Notes: a model not told the origin generated them from the letters alone. A DNA stretch of 64,000 nt from Orientallactaga sibirica (GCA_036365145.1 JAEOAD010000035.1:3311001-3375000), one strand, 5' to 3'; shown: positions 32,181-43,742, counted from the stretch's first letter. Translations and numbers: made by a program.

Positions 32181-32590
32181 ATTTTCCTTTTCTCAAGTGA
32201 TTTGTCATCAATCCAGTATACCTTCATCTCCTTAAATCTCAGTTTACCTCCCACTGTGGGCATTTTGTTGCCCTCTGCCCACCTCAGAGGGGATCAGACG
32301 AGGTGACACCTAACTCTTCAGAAACATGATGTGTGTTCAAATGGAAGGGAAGATTACTGTCAGCTGTATATATAACACGCAACATAACTATCAGGTAACA
32401 GTGAGCTCCCCAGAATACGTGAACATTTTCTTTGTGAACTGAATTGATTCCTACATGAAGTTACCCAGCACTCTTCCTTATGTGGTGTGTGTGTCCCCAC
32501 AGCAGCATCTCCTGGAACTGCTTGTTACATAATGCCGAGCTCTCTCAGGTGCACTGGGTATCTGCTATAATCCCCCCAAACCCGTGATTT
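32181..32590. other. Unique DNA
   Basis: No known repeat or gene recognised. Confidence 0.5.
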
Positions 32591-32595
32591 TTCAA

Positions 32596-32783
32596 AAATA
32601 CTTAGAGAGAGAGAGAGAGAGAGAGAATATGGATGTGAGCCAGGACCTCCTGTTACTGCAAACACCACCTCAGATACACGTGCCCCTTTGTGTATCTGGC
32701 CTTACGTGGGTACTGGGAAAAAGAACTCTGCCCATCAGGCTTTGTAAGCAAGCACCTTTAACTGCTAAGCCATCTCTCTAGCC
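32596..32783 (-). mobile_element. DIP-type SINE
   Basis: (GA)n tract, AGCCAGGACCTCCTGTTAC, GCTTTGTAAGCAAGCACC and CCATCTCTCTAGCC. GTGATTTTT occurs on both sides. Confidence 0.85.
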
Positions 32784-32792
32784 TGAGTCTGT

Positions 32793-33100
32793 GATTTTTA
32801 ACAGGTGTTCCAGGCCAGTTTTATGCACTATGTTTTGAGATGAACTCGTTTTACACAGTGGGGGCTCTCAGAATCTGCTTCCTGGGTTTGGAGGGGGGAT
32901 TGGTCATCATGCACGGCTGTCATTTGATCCAGCAGGAGGAACTGGTCTATCAATCGACCTTCCATCTTTGAGGCTGAGTTCTCCAGGAGGAGAAGCAGGC
33001 CCCTGCTGCATGTGACAAGTCTAGGTGTTTTCTCGAAAATACCAGATGAAACCCATCTGTGGATTGTGAGATTGAACGCCTCTGGCTACAGAGGCATACA
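32793..33100. other. Unique DNA
   Basis: No recognisable repeat or gene. Confidence 0.5.
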
Positions 33101-33104
33101 AGGT

Positions 33105-33262
33105 AAGGTGGTCCATCTTAATTGTCTACTTGATGGGACTTAGAATTACCTACGTCCTGTCAGGTTGACAATTGATGCAAACCAACACACTTCCTTAACT
33201 TGCTTTTTTGTCAGGTATTTTGTCACAGCCATGAGAAAAGTAACTAATACAGAAACGTTTCT
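33105..33262. mobile_element. Rodent repeat terminal fragment
   Basis: GTCTACTTGATGGGACTTAG, CTGTCAGGTTGACAATTG and TTTTGTCACAGCCATGAG resemble ends of common rodent repeats. Family uncertain. Confidence 0.4.
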
Positions 33263-33447
33263 TACCTCTTTTTTTTTTTTATTTGCAAAAGCAATGCGAA
33301 GCCCACCACTTGGACTTCTCCATCTGTTTCTCTAGGTCTCACAAGAGCTTGGGGAGATAGGAGTATTGATCCAGCCAAAAGGAAAACCTCTCTCTCTCTC
33401 TCTGTTAAAGGCAGTACGATTCCCTTCTTTTTGGATTAAATTCATAT

Positions 33448-33900
33448 TTATTTCATTCATTCAACTAACGTTTCTGTTTCCACTAATGTGCAATGGTCCA
33501 TCCTGAAAGAGTAGAGAACAAAACCAGTACATACATATACATGTATCAAACATTATACTGGGTGTTTCTGTGAGGGCTTTTTTTTTTTTTGATGAGATTA
33601 ACATTTAAATTGGTGACTTTGGATAAAATGGATTGTGTCTATAATGTAATATGCCTTATCCTTGGAGCAGGGCTTGGAGGACCAAGTGAGCTCTCCCTGC
33701 TGTTGCTGTTGTTAATCCCAGATGAAGCATGATGGATTCCGAGAGGAGGTGGGATCCTGACTGCATCTCTGATGCTCATTGTTTTGTAGATCTGACATGA
33801 AGTTGGACCGGTGTCTTCAAACATTTAAAGCTTGGGAGAAAGCATTTCCTGAAGAAAGTACTGAGACAGAGGAGTGGCTATCTTCAGTTATTCAGAAAGT
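33448..33900 (-). mobile_element. L2 and other ancient repeat remnants
   Basis: CATTCATTCAACTAACGTTTC and AGAGAACAAAACCAGTAC (33455-33525) fit the reversed L2 3' end. GATGAGATTAACATTTAAATTGG at 33590 recalls another ancient mammalian repeat that I cannot name. Confidence 0.4.
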
Positions 33901-34037
33901 GGTCTTCAGGGAATGGGCTTCAGGGCGTGCTTTGAATAACAAGATAGATTTCTTCATTCAGCAATTTCCTACCATGTGCACTGCCATAACTGGTAGATTT
34001 TTTAAACATATTTTTTAAAAATATTTTTATTGATTTT

Positions 34038-34182
34038 TTTTTTTCTGAGGCAGGGTCTCACTCTGGCCCAGGCTGACCTGGAATTAACTATGCAGTCTCA
34101 GGGTGGCCTCAAACTCATGGTGATCCTCCTACCTCTGCCTCCTGAGTGCTGGGATTAAAGGCATGCACCACCACACCCGGCT
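34038..34182 (-). mobile_element. B1 SINE nested in a DIP tail
   Basis: T-run, GAGGCAGGGTCTCACTCTGG to CACCACACCCGGC. TTTATTGATT occurs on both sides (34027 and 34184), marking insertion into the T-rich tail of the adjacent minus-strand DIP. Confidence 0.93.
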
Positions 34183-34378
34183 CTTTATTGATTATTTTAA
34201 AGGAGAGATGGAGAGAGAGAGAGAAAGAGAATCGGCACACCAGGGCCACCTGCCACTGCAAACTCCTGACACATGTGCCATTTTGTATATCTGTTTTATG
34301 TGGGTAAAAGGGAATTGAACCCTGGGCCATCAGGCTTTGCAAGCAAGAGCCTTTAACCACTGAGCCATCTCTCCAGTC
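34183..34378 (-). mobile_element. DIP-type SINE, host of the B1
   Basis: CACACCAGGGCCACCTGCC, ATCAGGCTTTGCAAGCAAG and CCATCTCTCCAGTC. Its tail lies on the far side of the B1 near 34010. Confidence 0.85.
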
Positions 34379-34389
34379 TAGGAATTTCT

Positions 34390-34644
34390 TATTTTTATTA
34401 TTATTTTAAAATTTTTCTTTATTTGAGAGAGAGAGAAATAGGCAGGGGAGGGGGAGGAGAAAGAGAGAGAGAGACACACACACACACAGAGAATAGGCAT
34501 ACCAGGGCCTCCAGCCACTGCAAATGAACTCCAGATGCGTGCACCCCCTTGTGCGTCTGGCTTACATGGGTCCTGGGGAATCAAACCTGGGTCATTTGGG
34601 TTTGTAGGCAGGCGCCTTAACCACAAAGCCATTTCTCTAGCCCC
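34390..34644 (-). mobile_element. DIP-type SINE with target duplication
   Basis: GA/CA-rich tract, ACCAGGGCCTCCAGCCACTG and GCCATTTCTCTAGCCCC. AGGAATTTCT is exactly duplicated at 34380-34389 and 34650-34659. Two same-strand DIPs thus lie head to tail. Confidence 0.93.
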
Positions 34645-34793
34645 AGTCCAGGAATTTCTGGTAGATATGAGATATCAATTCATTAGCTGTGAGGTATTAT
34701 GTAACTGATGATCGATTTTAACCTCACCACACTATCACAACTTCTTTTAACTGAAGCTACTATTTACAATAGGAGTTTAGACTACTCACACTT

Positions 34794-34924
34794 CACTGGT
34801 TTTCAAACTTGTTTAAACAAGGCCTGTAGGAGTTCCCCTGGAGCTTCTATTTGCACTTCTAGAAAATTCTAACAAGGGGATGCTGAGGCTGCTGGTCCAA
34901 GAACTCTAGCGGTTTGAGAGCTGC
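34794..34924 (+). mobile_element. MER5A-like remnant
   Basis: ACTGGTTTTCAAACTTG, TTTGCACTTCTAGAAAATTC, GCTGAGGCTGCTGGTCC and GTTTGAGAGCTGCT match MER5A order throughout. Confidence 0.75.
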
Positions 34925-36210
34925 TACGGGATTTAAGCAACAGCAAAGTGAGCGTTGCTGGGGGGAGAAAGACACAGCTCATTAGCATGGTTCACCTCTG
35001 ACCTCCTGCGGCAATTACTGTCTGTACAAAGCAGCTGGTAATTAATCATGGCTTGTATGTCGACACCTCTTCTCTTTGCCAGGATACTATTTACACCTAT
35101 TTGTTGCCTCTATACTTTAAGAACCAGGCAGGAGAGAGGCTGGCGATGGGAGATGGGACAGTCCCTGGGAGGAAGAAGAGGGTGTTCGGCACAGAGGGAA
35201 GGAGGAAAAGGATGTTAGGCAGACAGAGGAGCTTGCTGTGGGAACGTGGAGCTAGAGCTGAACTCAGGCGACAACACAACATACGGGAAGAAGGAAACAT
35301 GGAGAAAGGGAATTCACACAGCTTCCAGACGTCATAGGATGGAAAACGCAGACACTGGAAGAGCCAAAGGGAAACCCGTGGTTAAGTGACCCGCCTACAA
35401 GGAGATGAGGGGAAAGTGGGAAAGTCATTCCTGGGGTCACCTCATGTCCTGGAAAAAGAACCTGAACAGTCCTTGGCACAAGAAAGGGGAAGTATGTGCT
35501 GAAGAAGGTGCTGGTGTGTGTGTGTTTGAAGATGAGGAGGGTTGAACAGGATGGTTTACTAATAGACCATTACCAAGGTCATGGACTTAAGCAATTTGGG
35601 CAGGCGAGTTCTAGGAAAACAAACCAGGTCCAAATGTTTTTTGGGGAAATATCCGTATTAAAGATACCCAAATAAGAGAAGCAGCAAGAGCTTCAGTGGA
35701 AAGTCAGAGTATAGGTTGGTCTGAAAGAAGCAGAACTGGGCTCTTGAGATGGGGTGGTCCCATGTCATTTGCCATCTCATTCTGTGGGCCGCTCCACACC
35801 CATTTGCAAAGCGCAGTCTTTCCCCACTGCCTCTGACAGTTGAATTAATCTGGCGTGCTAAAGGCCTCCCCGAATTCTTGAGTAGCATCAGGACCAGAGA
35901 CATCCTCCAGTGGTTCTCAGAGGAACTGTCGCTTGGCGCTGGGACTGCTCTTTCACATCTGAAAAGAATCAAAGAGCTTGTGGGGGAAAGTAACACTGTG
36001 GTGCTCTAACATCCCCCTTCTGCCTGCTGTCGACGCCCAGTTTGTTTTTCTCTCTCTTTTCTTATATTTGTAGCTCACTCCAAAATCCATTTCTAGATCT
36101 TAGTTGAACTCTGAAGTGATTCGACTTCAGTTCCTTCTCCTATGCCAGCTCTGCCTGCTTGAAGCATGCTGTGCTGGGTGGCAGAGAGCAGTATTGTTTT
36201 TAAAAGCAGA
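34925..36210. other. Repeat-poor unique segment
   Basis: About 1.3 kb with no recognised repeat. Open frames of 86-112 codons overlap on both strands near 35658-36009 and resemble no known protein. No gene annotated. Confidence 0.5.
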
Positions 36211-36214
36211 AGCT

Positions 36215-36582
36215 GGGCTGGAGGGATGGCTTAGTGGTTAAGGCGTTTGCCTGCAAAGCCAAAGGACCCAGGTTTGATTCCCCAGAACCCACGTTAGACA
36301 GCTGCACAAGGGGGTGCACGTGTCTGGAGCTCATTTGCAGTGGCTGGAGGCCCTGGTGTGCCCATTCTCTCTCTCTCTCCCTCTTTCTCTGTCAAATAAA
36401 TAAACATTTTTTTTTTCGAGGTTGGGTTTCACTCTAGTCCAGGCTGACCTGGGATTCACTATGTAGTCTCAGGGTGGCCTCGAACTCACGGTGATCCTCC
36501 TACATCTGCCTCCCGAGTGCTGGGATTGAAGGCATGTGCCACCACGTCCAGCTAAAATAAAATATTTTTTTAAAAATTTAAA
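36215..36582 (+). mobile_element. DIP-type SINE, tail split by a B1
   Basis: Head GGGCTGGAGGGATGGCTTAG, body and CT tract to 36405. The AAATAAAT tail resumes at 36554. AAAGCAGAAG occurs before the head and after the tail, proving 36215-36582 is one DIP insertion. Confidence 0.93.
36409..36553 (-). mobile_element. B1 SINE nested in a DIP tail
   Basis: TTTTTTCGAGGTTGGGTTTC to CACCACGTCCAGC inside the DIP A-rich tail. Younger than its host. Confidence 0.95.
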
Positions 36583-36764
36583 AAAGCAGAAGTTGATCCT
36601 TATTCATGTTAAGGGAAAAAAATAATAATGGAAGAGCATCTGACCTAACACCCTTATTTTTAGTTAGTTAAAACAAAGTTTTATCTTGTACATTAGTCAT
36701 AGCATTAAATCCAAACTAGGAAATGCAATAATATATTTCTATTTCTTTAAAAACACGCATCACT

Positions 36765-36885
36765 TGTTCCATAAATATTTGTCACCTGTGGGGCACATGG
36801 CAGATGCAGGAGCAACGACAAAGGTGAATACCATAAAGTTCCTGTTCTTCAGGGAGAAAGACAGAAGCCGAGAGACCACACGGCA
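36765..36885 (-). mobile_element. L2 3' end remnant
   Basis: CCATAAATATTTGTCACC, GGCACATGGCAGATGCAGG and GTTCCTGTTCTTCAGGGAG follow the reversed L2 3' end. Confidence 0.55.
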
Positions 36886-37124
36886 TGCTTGAAATATGAT
36901 GAACTCATGAACCAGATTTCCCCAAGCAATACTCATCTGAAATACTACACCCCCATATTTGTCAAATTATAGGTACCAATTTTCAGTTTGGAAGATTGTT
37001 TCTTTGGCTACACAATTATATACAAAGTACTTTGCAAACTTAGAGGAAGAAAATCTCTTTCTGTCAGGGAAACTCAGGCAAAACTTCAAGACCATTACAT
37101 AAAAGTCATAAAAGCATGGTGTAG

Positions 37125-37325
37125 GGGCTGAGAAGATAGCTCAGTGGTCAAAGGTGCTTGCTAGCAAAGCCTGTCAGCCCGGGTTCAATCCCCCAGTCCC
37201 CATGTAATGCCAGATGCACAAAGTGGTGCATGCATCTGCAGTTCATTTGCAATGGCAAAAGGCCCTGGTGCGTTCACTCTCTTCTTCACCCCTCTTTCTG
37301 TTTGCAAACAAGTAAATAAAAGTGT
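37125..37325 (+). mobile_element. DIP-type SINE, old copy
   Basis: GGGCTGAGAAGATAGCTCAG retains the GCTCAG of B2-superfamily heads. Then GCCAGATGCACAAAGTGG and AAAGGCCCTGGTGCG. It is more diverged than most copies here. Confidence 0.85.
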
Positions 37326-38225
37326 TTTTTAAAAGTGTGATCTGGAAAGACCAAACGTCGGGACAAACAGGTAAAGAGCAAGAAATGTGCACAGTCGAAA
37401 GAGAAATATGCAAAAGTAACTACTCTTGGAAAGATGTTGACTCTATCACTTGCTTCCCATCCATAAATGAGGTCATAGACATTCATGCATCAGTGCCGCA
37501 CAACATCCTGATGAGCTGTTTTGTTACACCCCCTGGAAAGACGTCCTTGGACAGTGCTCGGGAATTTGCCTCCTACACATACTATTGCGTAAGCTAGTGT
37601 GTTCAACATCTGTCTCTGCACAGCCTCGTAGATGCACATGCGGTCTGGATTTGATTCTCACTTCTAGGGCTGTCTTGGACACTCCCTGACCCTTTTCCCT
37701 GTAGGTTCACAATCAGCCTTATGTCAACCCAAGACCCAGAGTCTGGGTCAAGTGAAGGTCTCACCTTCTTCACCTCTGCTGTGGCTTGCTAACAGGAAAA
37801 AATTCAAGAGAGGGAGCCATGGACAAGCAGGCTGCATTTGGGTCTGTGTGCATTGCTTCATACACCTGCTAAAGTTTAGTGCTTGTTTTACAGGCAACAG
37901 TAAACCTGGTAAAAGTGGCATGGTAAGACTGGTGGGCATGGAATCAGCACAGGGGGCCATGGTTTTATGATCACAGGGGTTATTAGCCTTGCATTTGGCC
38001 TTAGGTCAACAGACCCTGTACCCGCCTGAAGAACTATCTTCCCTCTGCTCAGCCCTTGATGCTGAGTTTGTTTTTGCTCTTGCTGAAGCTCAAACCCAGG
38101 ACTATAGCTGGTCCACATCCCCAGCCCACAGCTGTTGGTTTCTGACTTGCCAATATGCTCCCTCTTAGACCACCTTTTGTAAACACGGCATGATGTGATC
38201 GATTTGCTATCACATTTCGGCATTC
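37326..38225. other. Unique DNA with faint MIR/ID traces
   Basis: Weak MIR-like words near 37640 and an ID-like stretch near 38080-38130 (CAAACCCAGGACTATAGC) on the minus strand. No gene. Confidence 0.35.
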
Positions 38226-38229
38226 TTTT

Positions 38230-38513
38230 TTTTTCTTAATTTTTAAAATTTTTATTTATTTTTGAAGCAAGACAAGACACAGAGAGAGAGACAGACAGAG
38301 AGAGAGGGAGAGGGAGACAGATAGAGATGGGCGCACCAGCAGTCTCTCAGCTGCTGTGAACGAAATCCAGATGCGTGCGCCCCCTTGTGGTCAAGTGTGG
38401 TATTGCACCTTTGCGACACTTTGCATCTGGCTAAACGTGGGTCCTGGAGATTGGAACCAGGTTCTTAGGCTTAGGAGGCAGGCGCCTTAACTGCTAAGGC
38501 ATCTCTCCAGCCC
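38230..38513 (-). mobile_element. DIP-B SINE
   Basis: GGGCGCACCAGCAGTCTCTC, GCCCCCTTGTGGTCAAGTG, TGCACCTTTGCGACACTTTG and CATCTCTCCAGCCC. GGCATTC is duplicated on both sides. Confidence 0.93.
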
Positions 38514-38639
38514 TGGCATTCCCTTTTTGAGTTCCCATTATTTTGAGAGCACTCAGGCTCTTCTGCACTTACAGGAAAGCTGTACCTGTTTTTGCCATCT
38601 TTCTGATTATTTCTTTCCCTGATTCTCCAGTAAATCTTT

Positions 38640-38880
38640 GCATTCCAGCCAAACTGACCTATGGGCTGTTCCTGTCCACGCCCTGGGTTTGGACTGTTTT
38701 CTTTGGCACGGGTGTTTTGCAGACCGCTGACTTTCCTGCCACGTAGGCCTCATGGAGTCATACCCACCCTTGAGGACTTAGCTCCAGCCTGAAGCCTGTC
38801 CCAGTTCTGCCGTGCTGTGGGCTCCTCCTCTTCCACTAAGCCTTGGCCCTTACCACCTCTGTCTTGTGCTGTTGCTCTTG
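38640..38880 (+). mobile_element. L2 LINE remnant
   Basis: CATTCCAGCCAAACTGACC, GGGCTGTTCCTGTCCACG, GAGGACTTAGCTCCAGCC follow the L2 3' region. Confidence 0.5.
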
Positions 38881-39299
38881 GCATGTCTGTGGATTGCATT
38901 TTGCAAGTACAAGAAGCCACAGCTTGATAAACCCAACAGGGCTTGGTCTTAGCAGTCCCCCTGCTCCCGGGATTCGCCAATCTATTTAATCCAAGACTAG
39001 CTGCCCCCTTTGACTAAAAAGAATGCTAAAATCCCCATGGGGATCACTGGCATCCCCAATGAGGTGGATCCCTTCGAAGGGGGAGGGCAGGGATAAGGGT
39101 AAGGATGGTACCAACGTGTGCTGGTTACACACTGAGTATGTCCTTCATTAATAAAAATAATGCAAAAAAAAGGCATTGGAAGAAAGCTAACAATGGATCC
39201 AGTTAGAATAAACCCTTCCCAAAGGAAATACAAGAAATGAAGATAAATTGGCAAATCACTGTAAATGTGAACTAAAGTGAGAGATCTAAAAGCATATGA
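38881..39299. other. Unique DNA
   Basis: No recognisable repeat or gene. Confidence 0.5.
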
Positions 39300-39525
39300 G
39301 ACCTGGATAGATTGCTCAGTGCTTAAAGCCCTTGCTTACAAAGTCTAAGGGCCCGGGTGGATTGCCCAGCACCCACGTAAAGCCAGATGCACAAGGTGGT
39401 GCATGTGTCTGGAGTTTGTTTGCAGTGGCTAGAGGCCCTGGTGTGCCTATTCTCTCTGTGTCTATATCTTCTTCTTTCTCTGTCTCCCTTAAATAAATAA
39501 ATTAAATAAAAACTATATTTAAAAA
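39300..39525 (+). mobile_element. DIP-type SINE
   Basis: GACCTGGATAGATTGCTCAG, GCCAGATGCACAAGGTGG, GCTAGAGGCCCTGGTG and an AAATAAATAAATT tail. The head is diverged. Confidence 0.88.
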
Positions 39526-39649
39526 ACAATATGACAATTTTCCTCAGTCAGATGCAGTAGAGAATCCCTTTGATTTGAAAAAGGCAAGTGACGGCCTTTA
39601 TTTTTTAATGGAAAAAAGAAATAAAATAGCAACTAAACTAACTGCTAGA

Positions 39650-39727
39650 TTTTTTTTTTCCTGTGCTAAGGATCTAACCAGGACCTTGTGCAAGCATTCT
39701 AGAACCAAGCTACCTCTGAGCCCCAGT
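39650..39727 (-). mobile_element. ID SINE
   Basis: T9, then AGGATCTAACCAGGACCTTG, GCAAGCATTCTAGAACC and CTCTGAGCCCC: a reversed, diverged ID element. Confidence 0.65.
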
Positions 39728-40360
39728 TAGACATAAGGAGGTGATAGAATTTGAAGCAGAGACTGAGTCAAAATTTTAAGGAAAGGATATGAAAAACTTA
39801 AGAGAATTGTGACCCAAATGAAAATTCAATTGATTTATATAAGTTTTTAAAAAATATTTTCTCCACTTACTGATCCTTGGTAACATACACAGCTATTTTA
39901 GTTTAATTCTGAACATTCTGGCTTGTTTGGCTGTGGCTCTTAAATACCTGGATTTGCTCAGAACTTGTTGGTAACTACCTGGGGCTGGGAGGTCTGTGTG
40001 TGGAGGTTAAGTTTCACAGTCTACTTTGTTCTCTCATGCCTTTAAGGTACTACTATGCCAAAGGCTTTCCACTTTGAACCAGTCCCAAATCTTTAGTTTT
40101 CTTTTACCCTTTCATAGGATCCAAAGAAATGGTTTATGTATTTCTTTATTCTTTTATTTCTTTATTTTTGGCATGGTGATGGAGATCACACTCAGAGCCT
40201 CACCTATACTAGGTACGGGTTTTCCAATTTCTTGCCTTGCAACACCATCCTGACCAAATGACACCCTTTATAAACAATTTTACACATACGTTTATCATTT
40301 AACTCTGAAAACTCTCCACAAACCTTTCTGATGGTCTCTGCTATAAAGACATGATATCCC
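39728..40360. other. Unique DNA with an ID-like stretch
   Basis: 40160-40255 (GGAGATCACACTCAGAGCC, CTATACTAGGTACGGG) may be an old reversed ID. The rest is unrecognised. Confidence 0.4.
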
Positions 40361-40361
40361 A

Positions 40362-40578
40362 GGACTGGAGAGATAGCTTGTGGTTAAGCACTTGCCTGTG
40401 AAGCCTAAGGACCCCACTTCGAGGCTTGATTCCCCAGGACCCACGTAAGCCAGATGCACAAGGTGGCACATGCATCTGGAGTTCGTTTGCAGTGGCTGGA
40501 GGCCCTGGAGCACCCATTCTCTCTTTCTCTCTCTCTGTCTGTTGCTAATAAATAAAAATGAACAAAATAAAAAAAAAA
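40362..40578 (+). mobile_element. DIP-type SINE with 14-bp target duplication
   Basis: GGACTGGAGAGATAGCTTG to a CT tract and A-rich tail. AAGACATGATATCC is exact on both sides (near 40346 and 40579). There is a small insertion ACTTCGAGGC in the B-box region. Confidence 0.95.
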
Positions 40579-40821
40579 AGACATGATATCCTAGTGTAGT
40601 GTAACTTCTACTTTAGAAACACCAAAAAAAAGGCAACACTGAATCATGATTCTCTCTCCTGGTCCAGCAAAGGGGCCCAAACTGCTCTTGCAAACTCCAG
40701 TCATTCAAGGTTGATAGGATCTAAATGGTTTTTGAGAGTCAGAACAGATTTTTGCTTTGAAAGTAGGCAAAGGGTTCTTCTAGAACCATGGGTAAGAAAA
40801 TATGGTATTTCCACGTCTGCA

Positions 40822-41165
40822 TTAGTAACTTCTCTTCACTGTGACAAGATACCCAACAGAACAACTTTAGGAAGGAGAGGTTGATTTTGGCTTCTGGTTT
40901 ATTTCAGTCCAACATAGTGAGGAAGGCATGGAGCAGTTCGCGGCAACAAGAACAGGTGTCAGAGTCTCCGCACAGCTTGACAAACCCGTAGAACCATGGA
41001 ACCATACATAGGCAGGCTTATTCACTACAGCCCGGCCCTGTGAACTACCAGCAGTCAGGCCCCACAACCTACGACTTCCATGACTGCCTCTCAAAGGGAC
41101 TGAATGTTCAGCTATGTGAGCCCATGAAGGAGACTGACAGCATAACAGAGCAGGTGGCATTTCTG
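40822..41165 (+). mobile_element. Rodent interspersed repeat RR1
   Basis: GTAACTTCTCTTCACTGTGAC, CAGAACAACTTTAGGAAGG, TAGTGAGGAAGGCATGG. Same family as 18300-18560. Confidence 0.6.
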
Positions 41166-41169
41166 TGAA

Positions 41170-41890
41170 CTGTGCTCTACTTGGCCACCGGGGTTAGAGA
41201 GTCAGGCTTAGTGTGTGCCATGTCCTTTGCTGACAGCAGGCCTTCCTGCCAGCTTTCTGGCATTTGAAGTTGAGTGACTTTTTAAAAAAAATAATAATTC
41301 GGCTCTTTGTCGGATCCTCTCCCTTTGCATAAAGGATGCCACTTATCCTCCATTTCCCATCAGCCTCCTGACATGTAAAACATCATGATCGCCAAAGGCT
41401 CTTCAGGGTAGCTGCACACCTGTTGGTTTGGGCATCATGCCGTGTCCATTCACAGTGGGTACAGATCCTGTGGACGGGGTTGGTAGGAGTATTTCCACGA
41501 GCTCTCACCATCATTGCTTTCTAAATTTTGAGGCTGAGATGTGTGTGCTTGCACCCTCTTACCCGTACAGGGAGAAATAGCTGTACAGGAAGACAGGGAT
41601 CCAGTGGACAAAACAACATCACCTTTCTCTCCCCTGTGTGGATTTATGTCTTTCCCCCTTCTCCCTGTTACCAATCTGCTCTTCACACACTGAACAAAGC
41701 CACAGCTGTTCTTGCCTCCTCTGGGAGCTCAGAGCGCCAAAGACTGTTTCCTCCACGAGATATCCAAGGTCAGCTTATTGTCCTCTCTTCCCCAGACCCA
41801 AGAAATATAGTGCTCAAGGTCTCCGGTTCTCCAATGAGATACAAATTTAAAAATTCGGGTTCTTGTCCTTTTTTTTTTTTTTTTTTTTTT
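41170..41890. other. Unique DNA
   Basis: No recognised repeat except the T22 run near 41870. A 122-codon open frame (41528-41896) ends in that T-run and looks spurious. Confidence 0.5.
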
Positions 41891-41948
41891 AGTTGAAATA
41901 TTTTATTTTTAAACTGTGGTAAAATACAACATAAAATTTACCATTTCA

Positions 41949-42138
41949 GGGCTGGAGAGATGGCTTAGCGGTTTTAAGGCATTTGCCTGCAAAGCCAAAG
42001 GATCCCGGGTATCCTCTCCAGGACCCATGTAAGCCAGATGTACACAAGGGGGTGCATGCATCTGGAGTTCATTTGCAGTGGCTGGAGGCCCTGGCGCGCC
42101 CATTCTCTCCCTCCCTCTCTCTCTTTCTCTCTATCAAA

Positions 42139-42181
<43 letters not shown>

Positions 42182-42206
42182 AATATATTTTAAAGTGTTA
42201 AAAAAA
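41949..42206 (+). mobile_element. DIP-type SINE in ancient L1
   Basis: GGGCTGGAGAGATGGCTTAGC to CT tract and about thirteen AAAT units. The exact target duplication TTACCATTTCA flanks it (41938-41948 and 42208-42218). Confidence 0.96.
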
Positions 42207-42541
42207 ATTACCATTTCAAAGTGTATGGGTTCAATGGCATTAAGGATAGTCTCGCCCTGTTCAAACATCACGACCACCTCTTCTGGAATTCCTTTCACAG
42301 CACTAAACTGTCAAACACTATTAGCCTCTCACCCCAGCCACTCTACTATTCTACTTCCTGTCCACGATGCTGACGTCTCTACATGCTTCAGATAAGCAAT
42401 TATGTAGTACTTCTTTATTTGTAACTGATGGATTTTGCTTAATATATTCTCAAGGTTTATTCCTCAGGCTCCTCTTCCCTTTCAGAGCTGACTAATACGC
42501 TAGTGTGTGTGTATATTCCACATCTTTATCCAGTAATTTCT

Positions 42542-42549
42542 TTTTCTTT

Positions 42550-42593
<44 letters not shown>

Positions 42594-42773
42594 TTCTTTT
42601 CTTTTCTTTTCTTTTTCTTTTTCTTTTTTTTCTTTTTACAAGGTAGAGTCTCACTCTATCCCAGGCTGATCTGGAATTCACTGCATTCTCAAGGTAGCCT
42701 CGAACTCATGGCAATCCTCCTACCTCTGCCTTCCAAGTGCTGGGATTAAAGGTGTGCACCACCATGCCTGGCT
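42542..42773 (-). mobile_element. B1 SINE with (TTTC)n tail expansion
   Basis: A 100-bp TTTC/TTTTC array (42542-42635), then AAGGTAGAGTCTCACTC to CACCATGCCTGGC. Flanked by TATCCAGTAATTTCT and TATCCAATAATTTCT. Confidence 0.93.
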
Positions 42774-42788
42774 TATCCAATAATTTCT

Positions 42789-43006
42789 TTAAAAAATTTT
42801 TTTGTTTATTATTTATTTATTTATTTGAGAGTGACAGACAGAGAGAGTATGGGCATGCCAGGGCCTCCAGCTACTGCAAATGAACTCCAGACGCATGCAC
42901 TACTTTGTGCATCCGGCTTATGTGGGTCCTGGGAAATCGAGCCTCAAACCTGGGTCCTTGGGCTTTGCTAGTAAGCACTTAATTGCTAAGCCATCTCTCC
43001 AGGCCC
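42789..43006 (-). mobile_element. DIP-type SINE at the same target as the B1
   Basis: TTTATT tail, GCATGCCAGGGCCTCCAGC, CCATCTCTCCAGGCCC. A third copy of the target (CCAGTAATTTCTT) starts at 43010. Confidence 0.93.
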
Positions 43007-43321
43007 AAACCAGTAATTTCTTGATTGACACTAGGGCTGTTTCCACCCTCTGGCTACTGTGGAAATGCTGCTATGAACATGAGCCCACATCTTCTGAGAG
43101 CATGTAGGAAAGAATGGAAAAATGACAGGGAGACAGAGGAACTGTTGAATGGACAAGCGAAAATAAAGTGAATTTCTTTTTGCATGTATCTTAAAAATTC
43201 ACACAATTCTGAAAGAAAAGTGTCCTTATCATCTGTAACTAGAACATCATTGACAATGTGTGGATCTTTCTGGCCATCTCTGTATCTGTACCAAATATGG
43301 TTCACATGAATGGACCATAGC

Positions 43322-43449
43322 TTGTCTCACTCTAGTTTAGGCTGACCTGGAATTCACCATGTGGTCTCAGGGTGACCTTGAACTCATGGTGATCCTCCTA
43401 CCTCTGCCTCCCAAGTGCTGGGAGTAAAGGCATGCGCCACCACGCCCAG
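43322..43449 (-). mobile_element. B1 SINE lacking the T tail
   Basis: TTGTCTCACTCTAGTTTAGG to GCGCCACCACGCCCAG. GACCATAGCT is duplicated on both sides. The poly-A and right end are absent, so it inserted 3'-truncated or by an unusual priming event. Confidence 0.9.
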
Positions 43450-43742
43450 TGACCATAGCTCTTATATTGTTCAATAACTCGATATTTAAGAGTCTCATAC
43501 TCTACCAGCTAAGCTAGCTGGACACTGACAACTTGATCTTTAAAATGTAGCTTTGTTATATAAACATCTTTCCATAAGTGTAATTTTATGCCATATTTTT
43601 TATAATCACATACTTTTATCATTGTAATATAATTTATCCAATTTGTATTGATGGACCAGTATCTATAAATGATGTTCTTTAATTTAAAAAAAATGTTATT
43701 AACATAAAACAGTATGGTGACAACTATTATGAAATGTGTCAT

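Larger units (their letters stand above)
41895..43110 (-). mobile_element. Ancient L1 fragment with three nested SINEs
   Basis: ACTGTGGTAAAATACAACAT, GGTTTATTCCTCAGGCTCC and CTATGAACATGAGCCCACATC follow a reversed mammalian L1 (L1M type). It is broken by a DIP (41949), a B1 (42542) and a DIP (42789), all with target duplications. Confidence 0.75.
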
